From assembly GCF_902506415.1 (NCBI RefSeq), contig NZ_LR733275.1, positions 755,651 to 819,650 on the forward strand: 64,000 bases of DNA, read 5' to 3'. This DNA comes from Massilia sp. 9I (GTDB lineage Bacteria > Pseudomonadota > Gammaproteobacteria > Burkholderiales > Burkholderiaceae_D). The first letter of the stretch is position 1. Each line of letters starts with the position of its first letter. The notes under the pieces are model-generated. The model had not been told where the DNA came from. It saw only the letters and a list, made by a program, of their open reading frames with translations, and searched no databases. Of the stretch, positions 53,825-62,922 are shown one piece after another. The position numbers were made by a program, and so were the translations under genes.

Positions 53825-54409
53825 ATGAAGCAAAAACACCAGAGCATGATCCTGGCGGGCTTGCTGACTGTCGCGCTGGGCCTGACCGGGTGCTCCAGCA
53901 TGCGCGGCGGCGGCGACAGTTCGTCCGGCGGCAGCAGCGGCACGAGCGGCAGCACCTCGGGCGGTTCCAGCGGCACCGGCGGCGCAACCGGCACCGGCGG
54001 TTCCAGCAGCTACGGTTCGGGCAGCGCCACCGACGCGTCCGGCAATCCCACCGGCAGCAGCGGCAGCTCGAGCAGCAGCGGCAGCAGCATGGGGAGCGGC
54101 AGCTCGGGCAGCTCGGGCGCCATGGGCAGCACCGGCGCGTCCGGCGCCACCGGCGCCTCGAGCGCGGCCAGCGCCTCGCCCAACAGCACCGTGCTGGCGA
54201 TCGAGGTCATCCCGCGCGCAAGCGCCGGCAGCATGGGCAGCTCCGGCTCGTCCGGCAGCACCGGCTCGAGCGGCGCCACCGGCTCCAACAGCTACCGCAT
54301 CACGGTGCGCATGGACGACGGCAGCACCCAGGCCATCACCCAGGACACCACGCCCGACTTCCGCAGCGGCGACCGGGTGAACGTCACCAGCGGCGCCATC
54401 CAGCGCTGA
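53825..54409 (+). CDS. Gly/Ser-rich lipoprotein with SlyB-like C-terminus
   Basis: 194 residues. Lipoprotein signal ending LGLTGCSS. Residues 27-120 are low complexity Gly/Ser/Thr. The C-terminal fold resembles the end of SlyB/Pcp outer-membrane lipoproteins (STVLAIEVIPRASAG, YRITVRMDDGSTQAITQD, FRSGDRVNVTSGAI). The usual glycine-zipper helices are absent, replaced by the GS tract. TAAGGAG at 53812-53818 is a strong ribosome site. Confidence 0.8.
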   Translation: MKQKHQSMILAGLLTVALGLTGCSSMRGGGDSSSGGSSGTSGSTSGGSSGTGGATGTGGSSSYGSGSATDASGNPTGSSGSSSSSGSSMGSGSSGSSGAMGSTGASGATGASSAASASPNSTVLAIEVIPRASAGSMGSSGSSGSTGSSGATGSNSYRITVRMDDGSTQAITQDTTPDFRSGDRVNVTSGAIQR

Positions 54410-54433
54410 AGCATCGCCGCGGTCGCCCCAGGC

Positions 54434-54464
54434 ATAAAAAAAGCGCACCGGATCCGGTGCGCTT
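54434..54464 (-). terminator. Intrinsic terminator of the galactose operon
   Basis: Stem aagcgcaccg with cggtgcgctt around GATC; on the minus strand it is followed by seven T. Lies 25 bases beyond the stop of the GH2 gene. Confidence 0.92.
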
Positions 54465-54488
54465 CCCTTGCCGGCATCGGCGCGATGC

Positions 54489-56315
54489 TTACGGCATGCC
54501 GGTGCCACCCGGGATGCCATCGCCTTCCGCCTCGATCTCCTTGCGCTGCAGGGCCACGTTGCGGGTGGCGGCGCTGATGACTTCCAGCGGCAGCTTCGGC
54601 GTACGGTCGGCGTTGAGCAGGCCGTTCGCTTCCTGGAAGGTGTCGGTGAACTGCGTGTAGCAGAAACCGGAGAACATGAAGGTCTCGTTCACCACGCGCA
54701 AGAGGTCGCGGTACAGCGACAGGTAGCTCTCGGCCGAGTGGGCACGCGAGTAACCCCAGGTGGTCTTGTCCGCGTCCGGATCCTGCTTCGGATCGTAGGC
54801 GATGCCGCCGAACTCGGTCAGCACGATCGGCTGGCCGCGGTGCGGGAAGCCGTCCAGGGTCAGGATGCGGCCGCCCGGACGCCGCTGATCGAACAGGGTG
54901 CGCACCGGGTCGGTGACCGCGTAGCGCGCCTGCAGCTTTTCCGGATCGCAGTCGTAGTCGTGGATGCCGAGGATGTCGGTGGCCGACGCCTCCCAGCCGT
55001 CGTTACCGATCACCGGACGCGTCGAATCGAGCGTGCGCGTCAGGTGGTACAGCGCCTCGACCGCATTGCGGTGGGCCTGGGTGAGCGTGAGGTTCGGCAC
55101 GCCCCAGGATTCATTGAAGGCAACCCACACGATGATGCAGGGGTGGCTGTAGTCGCGCTGGATCGCTTCGGTCCACTCGCGCACCATGCGTGTGATCGCG
55201 CGCGAGCTGAAGCGGTAGGCCGAAGGCATCTCTTCCCATACCAGCAGGCCCAGCTTGTCGGCCCAGTACAGGAAGCGCGGGTCCTCGATCTTCTGGTGCT
55301 TGCGCACGCCGTTGAAGCCCATCAGCTTGACCAGCTCGACGTCGCGCTTGAGGTGCTCGTCCGACGGCGCAGTCATGAAGGATTCCGGCCAGTAGCCCTG
55401 GTCCAGCACCAGGCGCAGCTGGTAGGGACGGCCATTGAGCATGAAGCGGTCGCGGTTGATCGAGACCGAGCGCAGCGCAGTGTACGAGCGAATACGGTCG
55501 AGCACGCGGTCGCCGCAGCGCAGCGTCACTTCCGCATCGAGCAGGGTCGGGCGTTCCGGGCTCCACAGGATCTCGTTGCGGGAGTCGTCGATGCCGGGGT
55601 CGGACAGCGCGATCTTGCGGTTGGCTTCGCCCTGCAGCAGCTTGTAGTAGTCGTCCGCCAGCAGCTGTTCGCCATGCCAGATCTTGACCTCGACGAACAG
55701 CTCCTGCTGGGTATGGCCGGCCGCGAACACCTCGCAGCCGATCTCGTAGGTTTCGAAAATCGGGGTCCAGCGCAGCGAGGCGATGTAGGTGTCCTCGACC
55801 TGCTCGACCCAGACCGTCTGCCAGATGCCGGTGGTGCGCGGATACCAGATCGAGTGCGGTTCCAGCAGCCAGTCCTGCTTGCCGCGCGGCTTGGCCAGGT
55901 CGGCCGGGTCGTCCTCGACGAACACCGTCACCACCTGCTTGCCGTTTTCGTTCATGACGCCGGTGATGTCGGCCTGAAACGGCGTGTGGCCGCCCTCGTG
56001 CTCCGCCACCAGGCGGCCATTGACCCAGACCCGGGCCGCGAAGTCGACCGCGCCGAAGTGCAGGATGGTGCGCTTCTTGTTGGGCGTGAGCTCGAACTCG
56101 CGCTCGTACCAGACGGCGCGGTGGAAGCCCGTGTCCTGGATGCCGCTCAGTTCCGTCTCGACCGCGAACGGCACGTTGATTTCGTGCGTCCATTCCGGCG
56201 CGCCGTCAGGCAGCCGGTATTTCATCTCGTCGTCAAAGCAGAAGCGCCACTTCCCGTTCAGATTGATCCAGTTGTCGCGCACCAGCTGGGGACGGGGGTA
56301 TTCAAACTGATTCAT
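54489..56315 (-). CDS. GH2 family beta-galactosidase/beta-glucuronidase-like
   Basis: 608 residues, cytoplasmic. Sugar-binding domain (FHRAVWYEREFELTPNKKR), immunoglobulin-like domain, then the catalytic barrel: acid/base Glu in VWVAFNESWGVPN, nucleophile Glu in IVLTEFGGIAYDP. Given its operon with galK and galT, lactose or a galactoside is the natural substrate. Shorter than LacZ (1023 residues), similar to beta-glucuronidases. ATG 56315 overlaps the galK stop (ATGA). Last gene of the operon. Confidence 0.92.
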   Translation of the reverse strand: MNQFEYPRPQLVRDNWINLNGKWRFCFDDEMKYRLPDGAPEWTHEINVPFAVETELSGIQDTGFHRAVWYEREFELTPNKKRTILHFGAVDFAARVWVNGRLVAEHEGGHTPFQADITGVMNENGKQVVTVFVEDDPADLAKPRGKQDWLLEPHSIWYPRTTGIWQTVWVEQVEDTYIASLRWTPIFETYEIGCEVFAAGHTQQELFVEVKIWHGEQLLADDYYKLLQGEANRKIALSDPGIDDSRNEILWSPERPTLLDAEVTLRCGDRVLDRIRSYTALRSVSINRDRFMLNGRPYQLRLVLDQGYWPESFMTAPSDEHLKRDVELVKLMGFNGVRKHQKIEDPRFLYWADKLGLLVWEEMPSAYRFSSRAITRMVREWTEAIQRDYSHPCIIVWVAFNESWGVPNLTLTQAHRNAVEALYHLTRTLDSTRPVIGNDGWEASATDILGIHDYDCDPEKLQARYAVTDPVRTLFDQRRPGGRILTLDGFPHRGQPIVLTEFGGIAYDPKQDPDADKTTWGYSRAHSAESYLSLYRDLLRVVNETFMFSGFCYTQFTDTFQEANGLLNADRTPKLPLEVISAATRNVALQRKEIEAEGDGIPGGTGMP

Positions 56316-57403
56316 TGTTGTCCTTTCTGTTCAGTCGGAACCGGAACCAGGATCCGGCCCTGTCGTCCTTGCTTGCTGTTGTAGGCCGCCAGCGCGGCGG
56401 CGGCCGCTTCTTGCGCCTGCCCCGCACGGCACAGCGCCACGCACGCGCCGCCGAAACCGGCGCCGGTCAGGCGCGCCCCGAGCACGCTGGGCGCCGCACG
56501 CAGGTGCTCGCACAGCTCGTCCAGCTCGGGGATCGAAACTTCGTAGTCGTCGCGCAGGCTGAAGTGCGACGCGTTCATCAGTTCGCCGAAACGCTCGGCG
56601 CTGACGCCCTGCGCCGCTTCCAGCACGCGCAGGTTTTCCTGCACCACGTGGCGGGCGCGCTCGCGCATCGGCGACGGCAGGTCCTCCACCGATGCCGGGT
56701 CGGTAACGTCGCGCAGCGCCTGCACGCCCAGCTTGCGCGAGGCCTCTTCGCACTCGGCGCGGCGCTCGTTGTACTTGCTGGCCGCGAGCTTGCGCGCGAC
56801 GCCCGAGTCGATCACGATCAGTTCCGTATCGGGCGGCATCTTGACCAGGCGATGCTCCAGCGTGCGCGCATCGATGAACAGCATGTTGGTCTCGTCGGCC
56901 AGGCTGGATGCCATCTGGTCCATGATCCCGCAGTTCACGTGCGCGTATTCGATCTCGGCGCGCTGGGCGATGCGGGCCAGCTTGACGTCGTCGAGTTCGA
57001 AGCCGAGCAGCGCGCGCAGCGCGCGCAGGGTCGCCACCTCGAGCGCGGCCGAAGACGACAGGCCCGAACCGACCGGCAGGTTGGTGGTGATGTAGACGCG
57101 CAGCGGCGGCACTTGCACGCCCTCGGCCTGGACCAGGCGGATGCAGCCCTCGATGTAGCTGCCGTAGCCCTGCGGTGCACTGCCGTCCTGGGCAAACGTA
57201 ACGGTGTTGTCGAAGGTCGGCGAATAGAAGTGGAAGTGCTCGTCGCCGCTGCGGCTCATCGCCACCATGGTGCCCTGGGGCGTCGCCACCGGCAGCATGA
57301 AGCCGTCGTTGTAGTCGGTGTGCTCGCCGAGCAGGTTGACGCGTCCCGGCGCCGACGCGTTCACTTCCGGCGCGCCGCCGAAGAAGGTGTCGGTGTTCAT
57401 CAT
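56312..57403 (-). CDS. galK: Galactokinase
   Basis: 363 residues. Phosphorylates galactose at C1. GHMP kinase signatures: GRVNLLGEHTDYNDGFMLP near the N-terminus, LPVGSGLSSSAALEVAT, and the C-terminal LTGAGFGGACVALC. An ATGATG start at 57403 or 57400; 57403 overlaps the stop of the M24-like gene (ATGA). GGAGG ribosome site upstream. Third gene of the galactose operon. Confidence 0.96.
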   Translation of the reverse strand: MMNTDTFFGGAPEVNASAPGRVNLLGEHTDYNDGFMLPVATPQGTMVAMSRSGDEHFHFYSPTFDNTVTFAQDGSAPQGYGSYIEGCIRLVQAEGVQVPPLRVYITTNLPVGSGLSSSAALEVATLRALRALLGFELDDVKLARIAQRAEIEYAHVNCGIMDQMASSLADETNMLFIDARTLEHRLVKMPPDTELIVIDSGVARKLAASKYNERRAECEEASRKLGVQALRDVTDPASVEDLPSPMRERARHVVQENLRVLEAAQGVSAERFGELMNASHFSLRDDYEVSIPELDELCEHLRAAPSVLGARLTGAGFGGACVALCRAGQAQEAAAAALAAYNSKQGRQGRILVPVPTEQKGQQ

Positions 57404-58500
57404 GCTTGCGCCTCCAGCCAAAGGGGCCGCTTGCGGCCATGTACGTCCGCCGCCGGCCAGCCGGGGTCGAACGTGAGATTCTCGAGCCCGTCAGGCCCGA
57501 GCAGGAAAGTGTCTTCGATCTTCACGCCCGCGAAGCTCGGGTTGAATGCGAAGGCCATGCCTTCTTCGAGCAGCGTGGCGGTGCTGGGGCCCGCGACGAT
57601 CTCGCGCGCCTTGTAGCCGGTGATGCCGCCCTGGTGGTGCTCGCGGATCGCGTTCTCGCGGTCCGCGTGTTTATAGGCCGCGTCGAGCGCGTGGTACACG
57701 GCCGACAGCGACTTGCCCGGCTGGACGGCGGCCAGGCCGGTGGCCTCGACCTCCATCAGCGCGCGCTGCTCGTCCAGCGGCGCCGGTGCGCCGAAGCTGA
57801 CGAAGCGCGTGAGGTTGGCATACAGGCCGTGGCGGCGCGCGCAGAACACCAGCATGGCGCGGCTTCCCAGCGGCTCGTGCGAAGGCGTCGGATGGCGATA
57901 GGCCGGCAGGCGGCGCTCGCCGGCGGCCAGCACCAGCGCCGGATGGATGCCGCGGCGCCACAGCGCTTCGGCGCCGGCGCCGGCCAGCTGCTGCTCGGTC
58001 CAGTCAGGCCGGGCGCGCTGCAAGACCTCGCTTATCGCCTGCGCGGCCTCGCGGCCCAGCACGCGGTAGCGCTCGCGTTCGTCCGGGCCCAGCACCAGGC
58101 GGCGCTGGCGCAATGCGTAGGGCAGCGGCTGTTCGCCCGCCGCCGGACGGTCCGACATGATGCTGCGGCCGGCGGCCGCGTTCTGCACGTAGCGTTCGCG
58201 CAGCTCGGGCTCGGCCCAGGGTTCGACGTGGTAGGTGAAGCCTTCGGGCAGCTCCTCGGCGCGCAGGCGCTCGGCCTCGATTTCGTCGGTCAGGATGCAG
58301 GCCTCTTCCGGCGTGACCAGCACTTCGGCCACGCCGCCGTCGGTGGTGTGCAGCACGGCGTTCGAGCCGCCTGCGGTCAGCCAGGCGAACCAGTCGACGC
58401 CGCGCAGGCGGATCGCGCCCGCGCTCGCCGCGGCCAGGTGCGCACGCAGGACCGCCAGCTTGTCCGCGACCTCGAGGGCGCGTGGCTGGGCTCCGGTCAT
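57400..58500 (-). CDS. M24/creatinase-like protein with missing metal ligands
   Basis: 366 residues. An N-terminal creatinase-type domain (1-130: GVDWFAWLTAGGSNAVLHTT, EEACILTDEIEAERL) is followed by a pita-bread domain (140-345). The five metal ligands of aminopeptidase P are largely lost. The DITRT site reads ANLTRF. The position before it is not Asp (VFCARRHGLY). The IEPG site reads AFNPSF. Only a His near HHQGG and the last Glu in VKIEDTF remain. So it is not a standard metallopeptidase; it may resemble creatinase, which needs no metal. It lies between galT and galK with ATGA overlaps on both sides, which points to a role in sugar metabolism. Confidence 0.82.
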   Translation of the reverse strand: MTGAQPRALEVADKLAVLRAHLAAASAGAIRLRGVDWFAWLTAGGSNAVLHTTDGGVAEVLVTPEEACILTDEIEAERLRAEELPEGFTYHVEPWAEPELRERYVQNAAAGRSIMSDRPAAGEQPLPYALRQRRLVLGPDERERYRVLGREAAQAISEVLQRARPDWTEQQLAGAGAEALWRRGIHPALVLAAGERRLPAYRHPTPSHEPLGSRAMLVFCARRHGLYANLTRFVSFGAPAPLDEQRALMEVEATGLAAVQPGKSLSAVYHALDAAYKHADRENAIREHHQGGITGYKAREIVAGPSTATLLEEGMAFAFNPSFAGVKIEDTFLLGPDGLENLTFDPGWPAADVHGRKRPLWLEAQA

Positions 58501-59612
58501 GCGCGACCCTCCGCGGGGCCGCCCTCGCCGTCCAGGCTGACCTCCACCTGCTGCAGCTCGTAGGCGGTGGTCTCGGGCAGCACGTCCATCGCGAACATGC
58601 CGGCCGCCAGCTCGGTGCCGGCCAGGTACTTGAGGCGGTCCTTGGTGCGGTACGGCGGATAGAACTGGGCGTGCAGCTGGGTTTCCGGATGCTCGGCGCC
58701 GTCGGTCGGCGCCTGGTACCAGGCCATCAGGTAGGGGAAGGGCCGGTTCCACAGCGCCTCGAACTTCATCAGGACGGTCTTGAGCGCGCGCGCCAGGCCG
58801 GCGCGCTGCGGCGGGGTCAGGGCCGCGAAATCCTTGCAGGGCGCGGTCGGCATCACCCACACCTCGTAGGGGTAGCGGGCGCAGGCCGGCACGAAGGCGA
58901 TCGCATGCTCGTCCTGGTACAGCACGCGCTTGCCGTCCGCCGCTTCGTCGCGCGCCATGTCGCACAGCAGGCTGGTGCCGTGCTGCAGGAAGTACTCGCG
59001 CTCCTGCGCCAGCTGGCGCGCCGGCACCGAGGGCACGAAGGGATAGGAATAGATCTGGCCGTGCGGGTGGTGCAGGGTCACGCCCACTTCAGCGCCGCGG
59101 TTTTCGAAAGGCAGCACGTAGTGGATGTGCGGGTGGCTGCCGATGCGCTGGGTGCGGTCGCCCCATGCGTAGAGCAGCAGCTCGATGCGCGACAGCGGCA
59201 GCGAGGCCAGCGAGGAGTTCGGGTCCTGGGTGAACACCACCACTTCGCAGTGGCCGTTGGCGGGTGCGGTCGGCACCGTCACGCTGGGCGGATCGTGCGA
59301 CTCCAGCGCCAGCGAGGGGAAGCGGTTGTCGAACACCGCGATCTCGTAGTCGCCGGCTGGCATCTCGGTCGGGTGCTGCGGATCGCTGATCGGCGCCAGC
59401 GGGTTGTACTGCGGCGGCGGCTGGTAGGTACGGTTCTGGCGGAACGCAGCGTAGGTCACCCATTCGCCGCGCAGCGGGTGCCAGCGCAAATGCGGATTGG
59501 CGTGCTGGGGATCGGGGAAGGGGCTGGGCGCAGTGAGGCCTTCCGGGATCGGCTGGTTGCTGTACAGGGTGATGTTGCGTCCGTCCGGCTTCTTGAGATC
59601 TTTGCTGTGCAT
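58497..59612 (-). CDS. galT: Galactose-1-phosphate uridylyltransferase
   Basis: 371 residues. Swaps UMP between UDP-glucose and galactose-1-phosphate. HIT-type active site VTLHHPHGQIYSYP, with zinc and nucleotide motifs WHPLRGEWVTYA and CEVVVFTQDPNSSLA. The C-terminal half mirrors the first (RPFPYLMAWYQAP, HAQFYPPYRTKDRLKY). ATG 59612 is chosen; a TTG nine bases earlier is possible. First gene of the galactose operon; epimerase galE is not in this window. Confidence 0.95.
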   Translation of the reverse strand: MHSKDLKKPDGRNITLYSNQPIPEGLTAPSPFPDPQHANPHLRWHPLRGEWVTYAAFRQNRTYQPPPQYNPLAPISDPQHPTEMPAGDYEIAVFDNRFPSLALESHDPPSVTVPTAPANGHCEVVVFTQDPNSSLASLPLSRIELLLYAWGDRTQRIGSHPHIHYVLPFENRGAEVGVTLHHPHGQIYSYPFVPSVPARQLAQEREYFLQHGTSLLCDMARDEAADGKRVLYQDEHAIAFVPACARYPYEVWVMPTAPCKDFAALTPPQRAGLARALKTVLMKFEALWNRPFPYLMAWYQAPTDGAEHPETQLHAQFYPPYRTKDRLKYLAGTELAAGMFAMDVLPETTAYELQQVEVSLDGEGGPAEGRA

Positions 59613-59971
59613 GGCATCCAAAAAATGTCGGGCAAAAGGCTTGATGAATGAAGCGAATGCGCGCGAGCAGGCACCGGGGATCCCGGTCTGCTCGCGATCT
59701 GTAACAACGATCCTATCATGCTGATTTCGTCAGATTTTCCCTCTAGAACCGAGGTATTTTCCAGCCATCAACGACCTGGCGTCGCAGGGAAAAAGCCGTC
59801 TTCGCAGCCTGCCCTGTCACTCCTAGGGAAAGACGGATCGCGCCTCATATAGCGGCTCAGTTCTGTAAGTACAATCCTACAAAACCACTAGAAATTTTTA
59901 CACATTTTGGCGAGATAAAGGCCTACAAACTCGACATGATCATGATGTTGAGCGCCCTAACCCGCCGGGGT
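59613..59971. other. Leader and control region upstream of galT
   Basis: 359 bases, AT-richer than average, with no coding frame. A small dyad (ctgatttcgtcag) at about 59719-59731 lies about 110 bases before galT. The stretch around 59859-59925 is the most AT-rich and may hold the promoter. No LacI/GalR-type operator could be named with confidence, and no regulator gene is adjacent. Confidence 0.4.
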
Positions 59972-60000
59972 AAAAAAAAGCCCCGGCACAGGCCGGGGCT
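59972..60000 (-). terminator. Intrinsic terminator of the dipeptidase gene
   Basis: Stem agccccggc with gccggggct, followed on the minus strand by eight T. Twenty bases beyond the stop of the M20 gene. Confidence 0.93.
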
Positions 60001-60019
60001 CGGATGAGGAAGTATTGGC

Positions 60020-61534
60020 TTATTTCGCCAGCTCGACCAGCACCGCCGTGTACATCTGCAGGTTCAGCAACAACTGCTTCTCGGTGATGAACTCGTGCTC
60101 CGAGTGACCGGTGTAGACCTTGCCCGGCATTGCCGGACCGAAGCTGACCGCGCCCGGGAACAGGCGCGAATTGGTGCCGCCGCCGATCGCGATCGGCTGC
60201 GGATCCTTCATGCCGGTGAAGTAGGAGAACACGTTCATCAGGGTCGGCAGGTGCGGTGCGTTCTTCTGCACCCACGGCTCGTTGACGCGCACCTTGACGT
60301 TGGCCAGCGGCAGCCGGCTCGCCTGCCACTTCGCCAGCGCGGCATTGATCTCGGCGGTGAGCTGCTCACCGCTCTTGCCCTGCGGGCGGCGCAGGTTGAT
60401 CTGCACTTCGATGCCGTCCTCGTTCTGCTTGATCACGGTCGGCGCAAAGCTCATCGGACCCATGAAGCTGTCGCGGTAGGCGATGGCGCCGAACTTCTCG
60501 CCGTAGATGCCGGTGCCGACCATCTCGTTCAGGTAGTTGACCGTGGCGCCGGCCGTGGTGTTGGCCCAGGGGCGCACCGCCAGCGCATCGGCCAGCATGC
60601 TGACCGCGTTGACGCCGTCTTCCGGCTTGGACGAATGGGCCGACACGCCCTTGGCCTTGATGGCCAGGTTGCTGCCCTGCCAGGTGAAGCTGTACTGCAT
60701 GCCTTCCTGCTTGGCGCCGCGGGCGCGGATGGCCTGCTCGAGTTCCGGTGTGGCGTTGGCGATCAGCGCATTGGCATCCTCGGGAATCTGGGTGATGAAG
60801 AAGCCGCCGCCGAATTCGGCCACGTAGGGCTCGCCCTGCGGCGGCGCGGCCGCGCCCGCCTTCGGGATGGTCACGGCGACCAGGCCGGAGCCCTTCTCCG
60901 CCGTCACTGCCGGATATTCGGCGTCGAGCGTGATGTTGACCTGCGGCGGCTGGTGGGTTTTCAGGAATTCGACCAGCGGCTGCCAATCGGATTCCTCGCC
61001 CAGGTACACGTAGAGCTCGATGCGCTTGGACAGCGGCACGCCCTTGTCGCGGATCGCCTTCATCGCGTACAGCGCGGTGGCGATCGGCCCTTTGTCGTCC
61101 TCGGCGCCGCGCGCCAGCAGCTTGCCCGGCTCGCTGGTACGGTCCAGCACGAAGGGCGACTTCTTCCACTTGCTCGGGTCGACCGGCTGCACGTCGCCGT
61201 GGGTGACGACGCCGACCCGTTCGCTGCCCTGCCCCAGACCAATCACCACGGTCCATCCGTGGTCGGTGTAATCCAGGCCCAGGCGCTCGGCCTCCGCCTT
61301 GAGCGCTTCCTTGAAGGCGATGTGGACCGGGTTCTTGTCGGCCGGGATGGTCTTGTCGGCCACCGTGTTGAAGCTCACCAGCTTGGCCAGGGTGTCGACG
61401 ATGTCCTTGCGGTAGGTGGTCACCGCATACTTGGCGGTCTTGACGGCGGTGTCGCTCGGCGCCTTGGTGGCCGCGCCGGCCGGCAGGGAAAAGGACGCCA
61501 GCAGCAGGCTGGCAAGCAGGGTGTGTCGAATCAT
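60020..61534 (-). CDS. M20 family dipeptidase (PepV-like), exported
   Basis: 504 residues. Signal peptide MIRHTLLASLLLASFSLPAG cleaved after AGAA. The zinc-binding peptidase fold has the ligand sets VVTHGDVQPVD, ARGAEDDKGPIATAL (bridging Asp), YVYLGEESDWQPL (catalytic Glu), and a C-terminal GHSEHEF. An inserted lid domain lies at about 215-390. It cleaves dipeptides in the periplasm. ATG 61534 has GGAGA upstream. Confidence 0.93.
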   Translation of the reverse strand: MIRHTLLASLLLASFSLPAGAATKAPSDTAVKTAKYAVTTYRKDIVDTLAKLVSFNTVADKTIPADKNPVHIAFKEALKAEAERLGLDYTDHGWTVVIGLGQGSERVGVVTHGDVQPVDPSKWKKSPFVLDRTSEPGKLLARGAEDDKGPIATALYAMKAIRDKGVPLSKRIELYVYLGEESDWQPLVEFLKTHQPPQVNITLDAEYPAVTAEKGSGLVAVTIPKAGAAAPPQGEPYVAEFGGGFFITQIPEDANALIANATPELEQAIRARGAKQEGMQYSFTWQGSNLAIKAKGVSAHSSKPEDGVNAVSMLADALAVRPWANTTAGATVNYLNEMVGTGIYGEKFGAIAYRDSFMGPMSFAPTVIKQNEDGIEVQINLRRPQGKSGEQLTAEINAALAKWQASRLPLANVKVRVNEPWVQKNAPHLPTLMNVFSYFTGMKDPQPIAIGGGTNSRLFPGAVSFGPAMPGKVYTGHSEHEFITEKQLLLNLQMYTAVLVELAK

Positions 61535-61659
61535 GTGTGCCGGTCTCCAAAGTCGTTTGCAAAGCGGTGTTGCAAAGCGAAAAGAGTCTAGCACAGGCGT
61601 GTGCCCGCGGCAGGCGGGCTTCAGGTATCGTGAAAGGCTGTGAATCCAAGGAGCCACCA

Positions 61660-62526
61660 ATGACCGCCCGCAACGTCCACCGCCTGCATCCCGCGATGCG
61701 CGACGATATCGGCGACCTGATCACGCAGCGTCCGCTGCCGGGCCGCCTGGTCGACCAGATCGACCCTTTCCTGTTCCTCAACCACCACGGGCCGCAGACC
61801 TATCCGCCGCACAACCGCGGCCTGCCCTTCGGCCCGCACCCGCACCGTGGCTTCGAGACCGTCACCTTTATCCTCGAGGGCAGCCTGGCGCACCGCGACA
61901 ATGCCGGCCACGAAAGCGTGATCCATGCAGGCGGTGTGCAGTGGATGACGGCCGGGCGCGGCATCGTGCATGCGGAAATCTCGCCACGCGAATTCCTCGA
62001 ACGCGGCGGCCCGATCGAGATCCTGCAGCTGTGGGTGAACCTGCCCTCGCGCCTGAAGATGAGCGAGCCGGCCTACACCGGCCTGCAGCGCGCGGACATC
62101 CCCGCACTCAGGCTCGATGAGGGCCGGGTGACGCTGAACCTGATTGCAGGGGAGTACGAAGGCAGCACCGGGCCGATCGCTTCGCTCACGGGCGTCTTCA
62201 TGAGCACCGTGGAGATGCGCGCCGGCGCCGGCATCCGCTTTGGCGGATTGGAAGGACGCAACGTGTTCCTGTACGTGGTGCGCGGCGTGATCCAGGTCGG
62301 CAAGCACGCTGACCTGGTCAGCCCGATGCACCTGGTGGAGCTGGACGAGACCGGCGATACGGTCGAGATCAACGCCAGCCAGGACGCGCTGCTGGTGTTC
62401 GGCCATGCGGATCCGATCGGGGAACCGGTGGTGGCGCATGGCCCCTTCGTGATGACCACGCGCGAAGAGATCGCGCAGGCCATCGCGGACTACCAGGCGG
62501 GACGCTTCGGATCAGCGCTGGGCTAG
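61660..62526 (+). CDS. Pirin family protein
   Basis: 288 residues, two cupin domains. Metal ligands are in the N-terminal cupin: PHPHRGFETVTFILEG (two His), and HAGGVQWMTAGRGIVHAE. Pirins bind iron; some act as quercetinases, others as regulators. The C-terminal pirin domain is present to residue 280. AAGGAG at 61648-61653 precedes ATG 61660. Confidence 0.92.
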   Translation: MTARNVHRLHPAMRDDIGDLITQRPLPGRLVDQIDPFLFLNHHGPQTYPPHNRGLPFGPHPHRGFETVTFILEGSLAHRDNAGHESVIHAGGVQWMTAGRGIVHAEISPREFLERGGPIEILQLWVNLPSRLKMSEPAYTGLQRADIPALRLDEGRVTLNLIAGEYEGSTGPIASLTGVFMSTVEMRAGAGIRFGGLEGRNVFLYVVRGVIQVGKHADLVSPMHLVELDETGDTVEINASQDALLVFGHADPIGEPVVAHGPFVMTTREEIAQAIADYQAGRFGSALG

Positions 62527-62922
62527 CGCGACCTGGCGGCCGGCCAGGTTGGTGATGTAGACGGTGTCCGGCAGGCGGCGGCTGTTCGGACGCTCGAAGG
62601 CGAAGCGCAGGTCCTTGCCGGCAGCGACGAAGCGGCTCTTGCCGATGTGGATCAGCTCGACCTGGCCGTCGCCCAGGTCCGCATACAGGGTGCGGTGGCG
62701 GCCATCGACCTTGCCGGTCACGGTCAGCATGCGGCCGTCTTCGAGCTCGTACAGGCCCTGCACGTTATCGAACATCATCGGGCTCATGATGGCCTGGGTC
62801 GGCTGGACGCCGACGACGTTGACGCGTTCGGTGCCTTCGCCTTGCGGTGCTGCAGTAGCTACGCCCGTAGCGGTCAGGGTGAAGAAGGTGGCGGCGGCTG
62901 CCAGCAGGAGTTTGGTGCGCAT
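62512..62922 (-). CDS. Small exported hypothetical protein, 136 residues
   Basis: Signal peptide MRTKLLLAAAATFFTLTATG with cleavage after ATAA. The mature part has beta-rich motifs (MMFDNVQGLYELEDGRMLTV, FVAAGKDLRFAFERP). No family recognised; it resembles short periplasmic proteins seen in Massilia. Its 3' end overlaps the end of the pirin gene by 15 bases in convergent orientation. Confidence 0.78.
   Translation of the reverse strand: MRTKLLLAAAATFFTLTATGVATAAPQGEGTERVNVVGVQPTQAIMSPMMFDNVQGLYELEDGRMLTVTGKVDGRHRTLYADLGDGQVELIHIGKSRFVAAGKDLRFAFERPNSRRLPDTVYITNLAGRQVALAQR

Noticed and set aside
54468..56384. Plus-strand frame of 638 codons
   Set aside because: Antisense to the GH2 gene, whose motifs are complete on the other strand.
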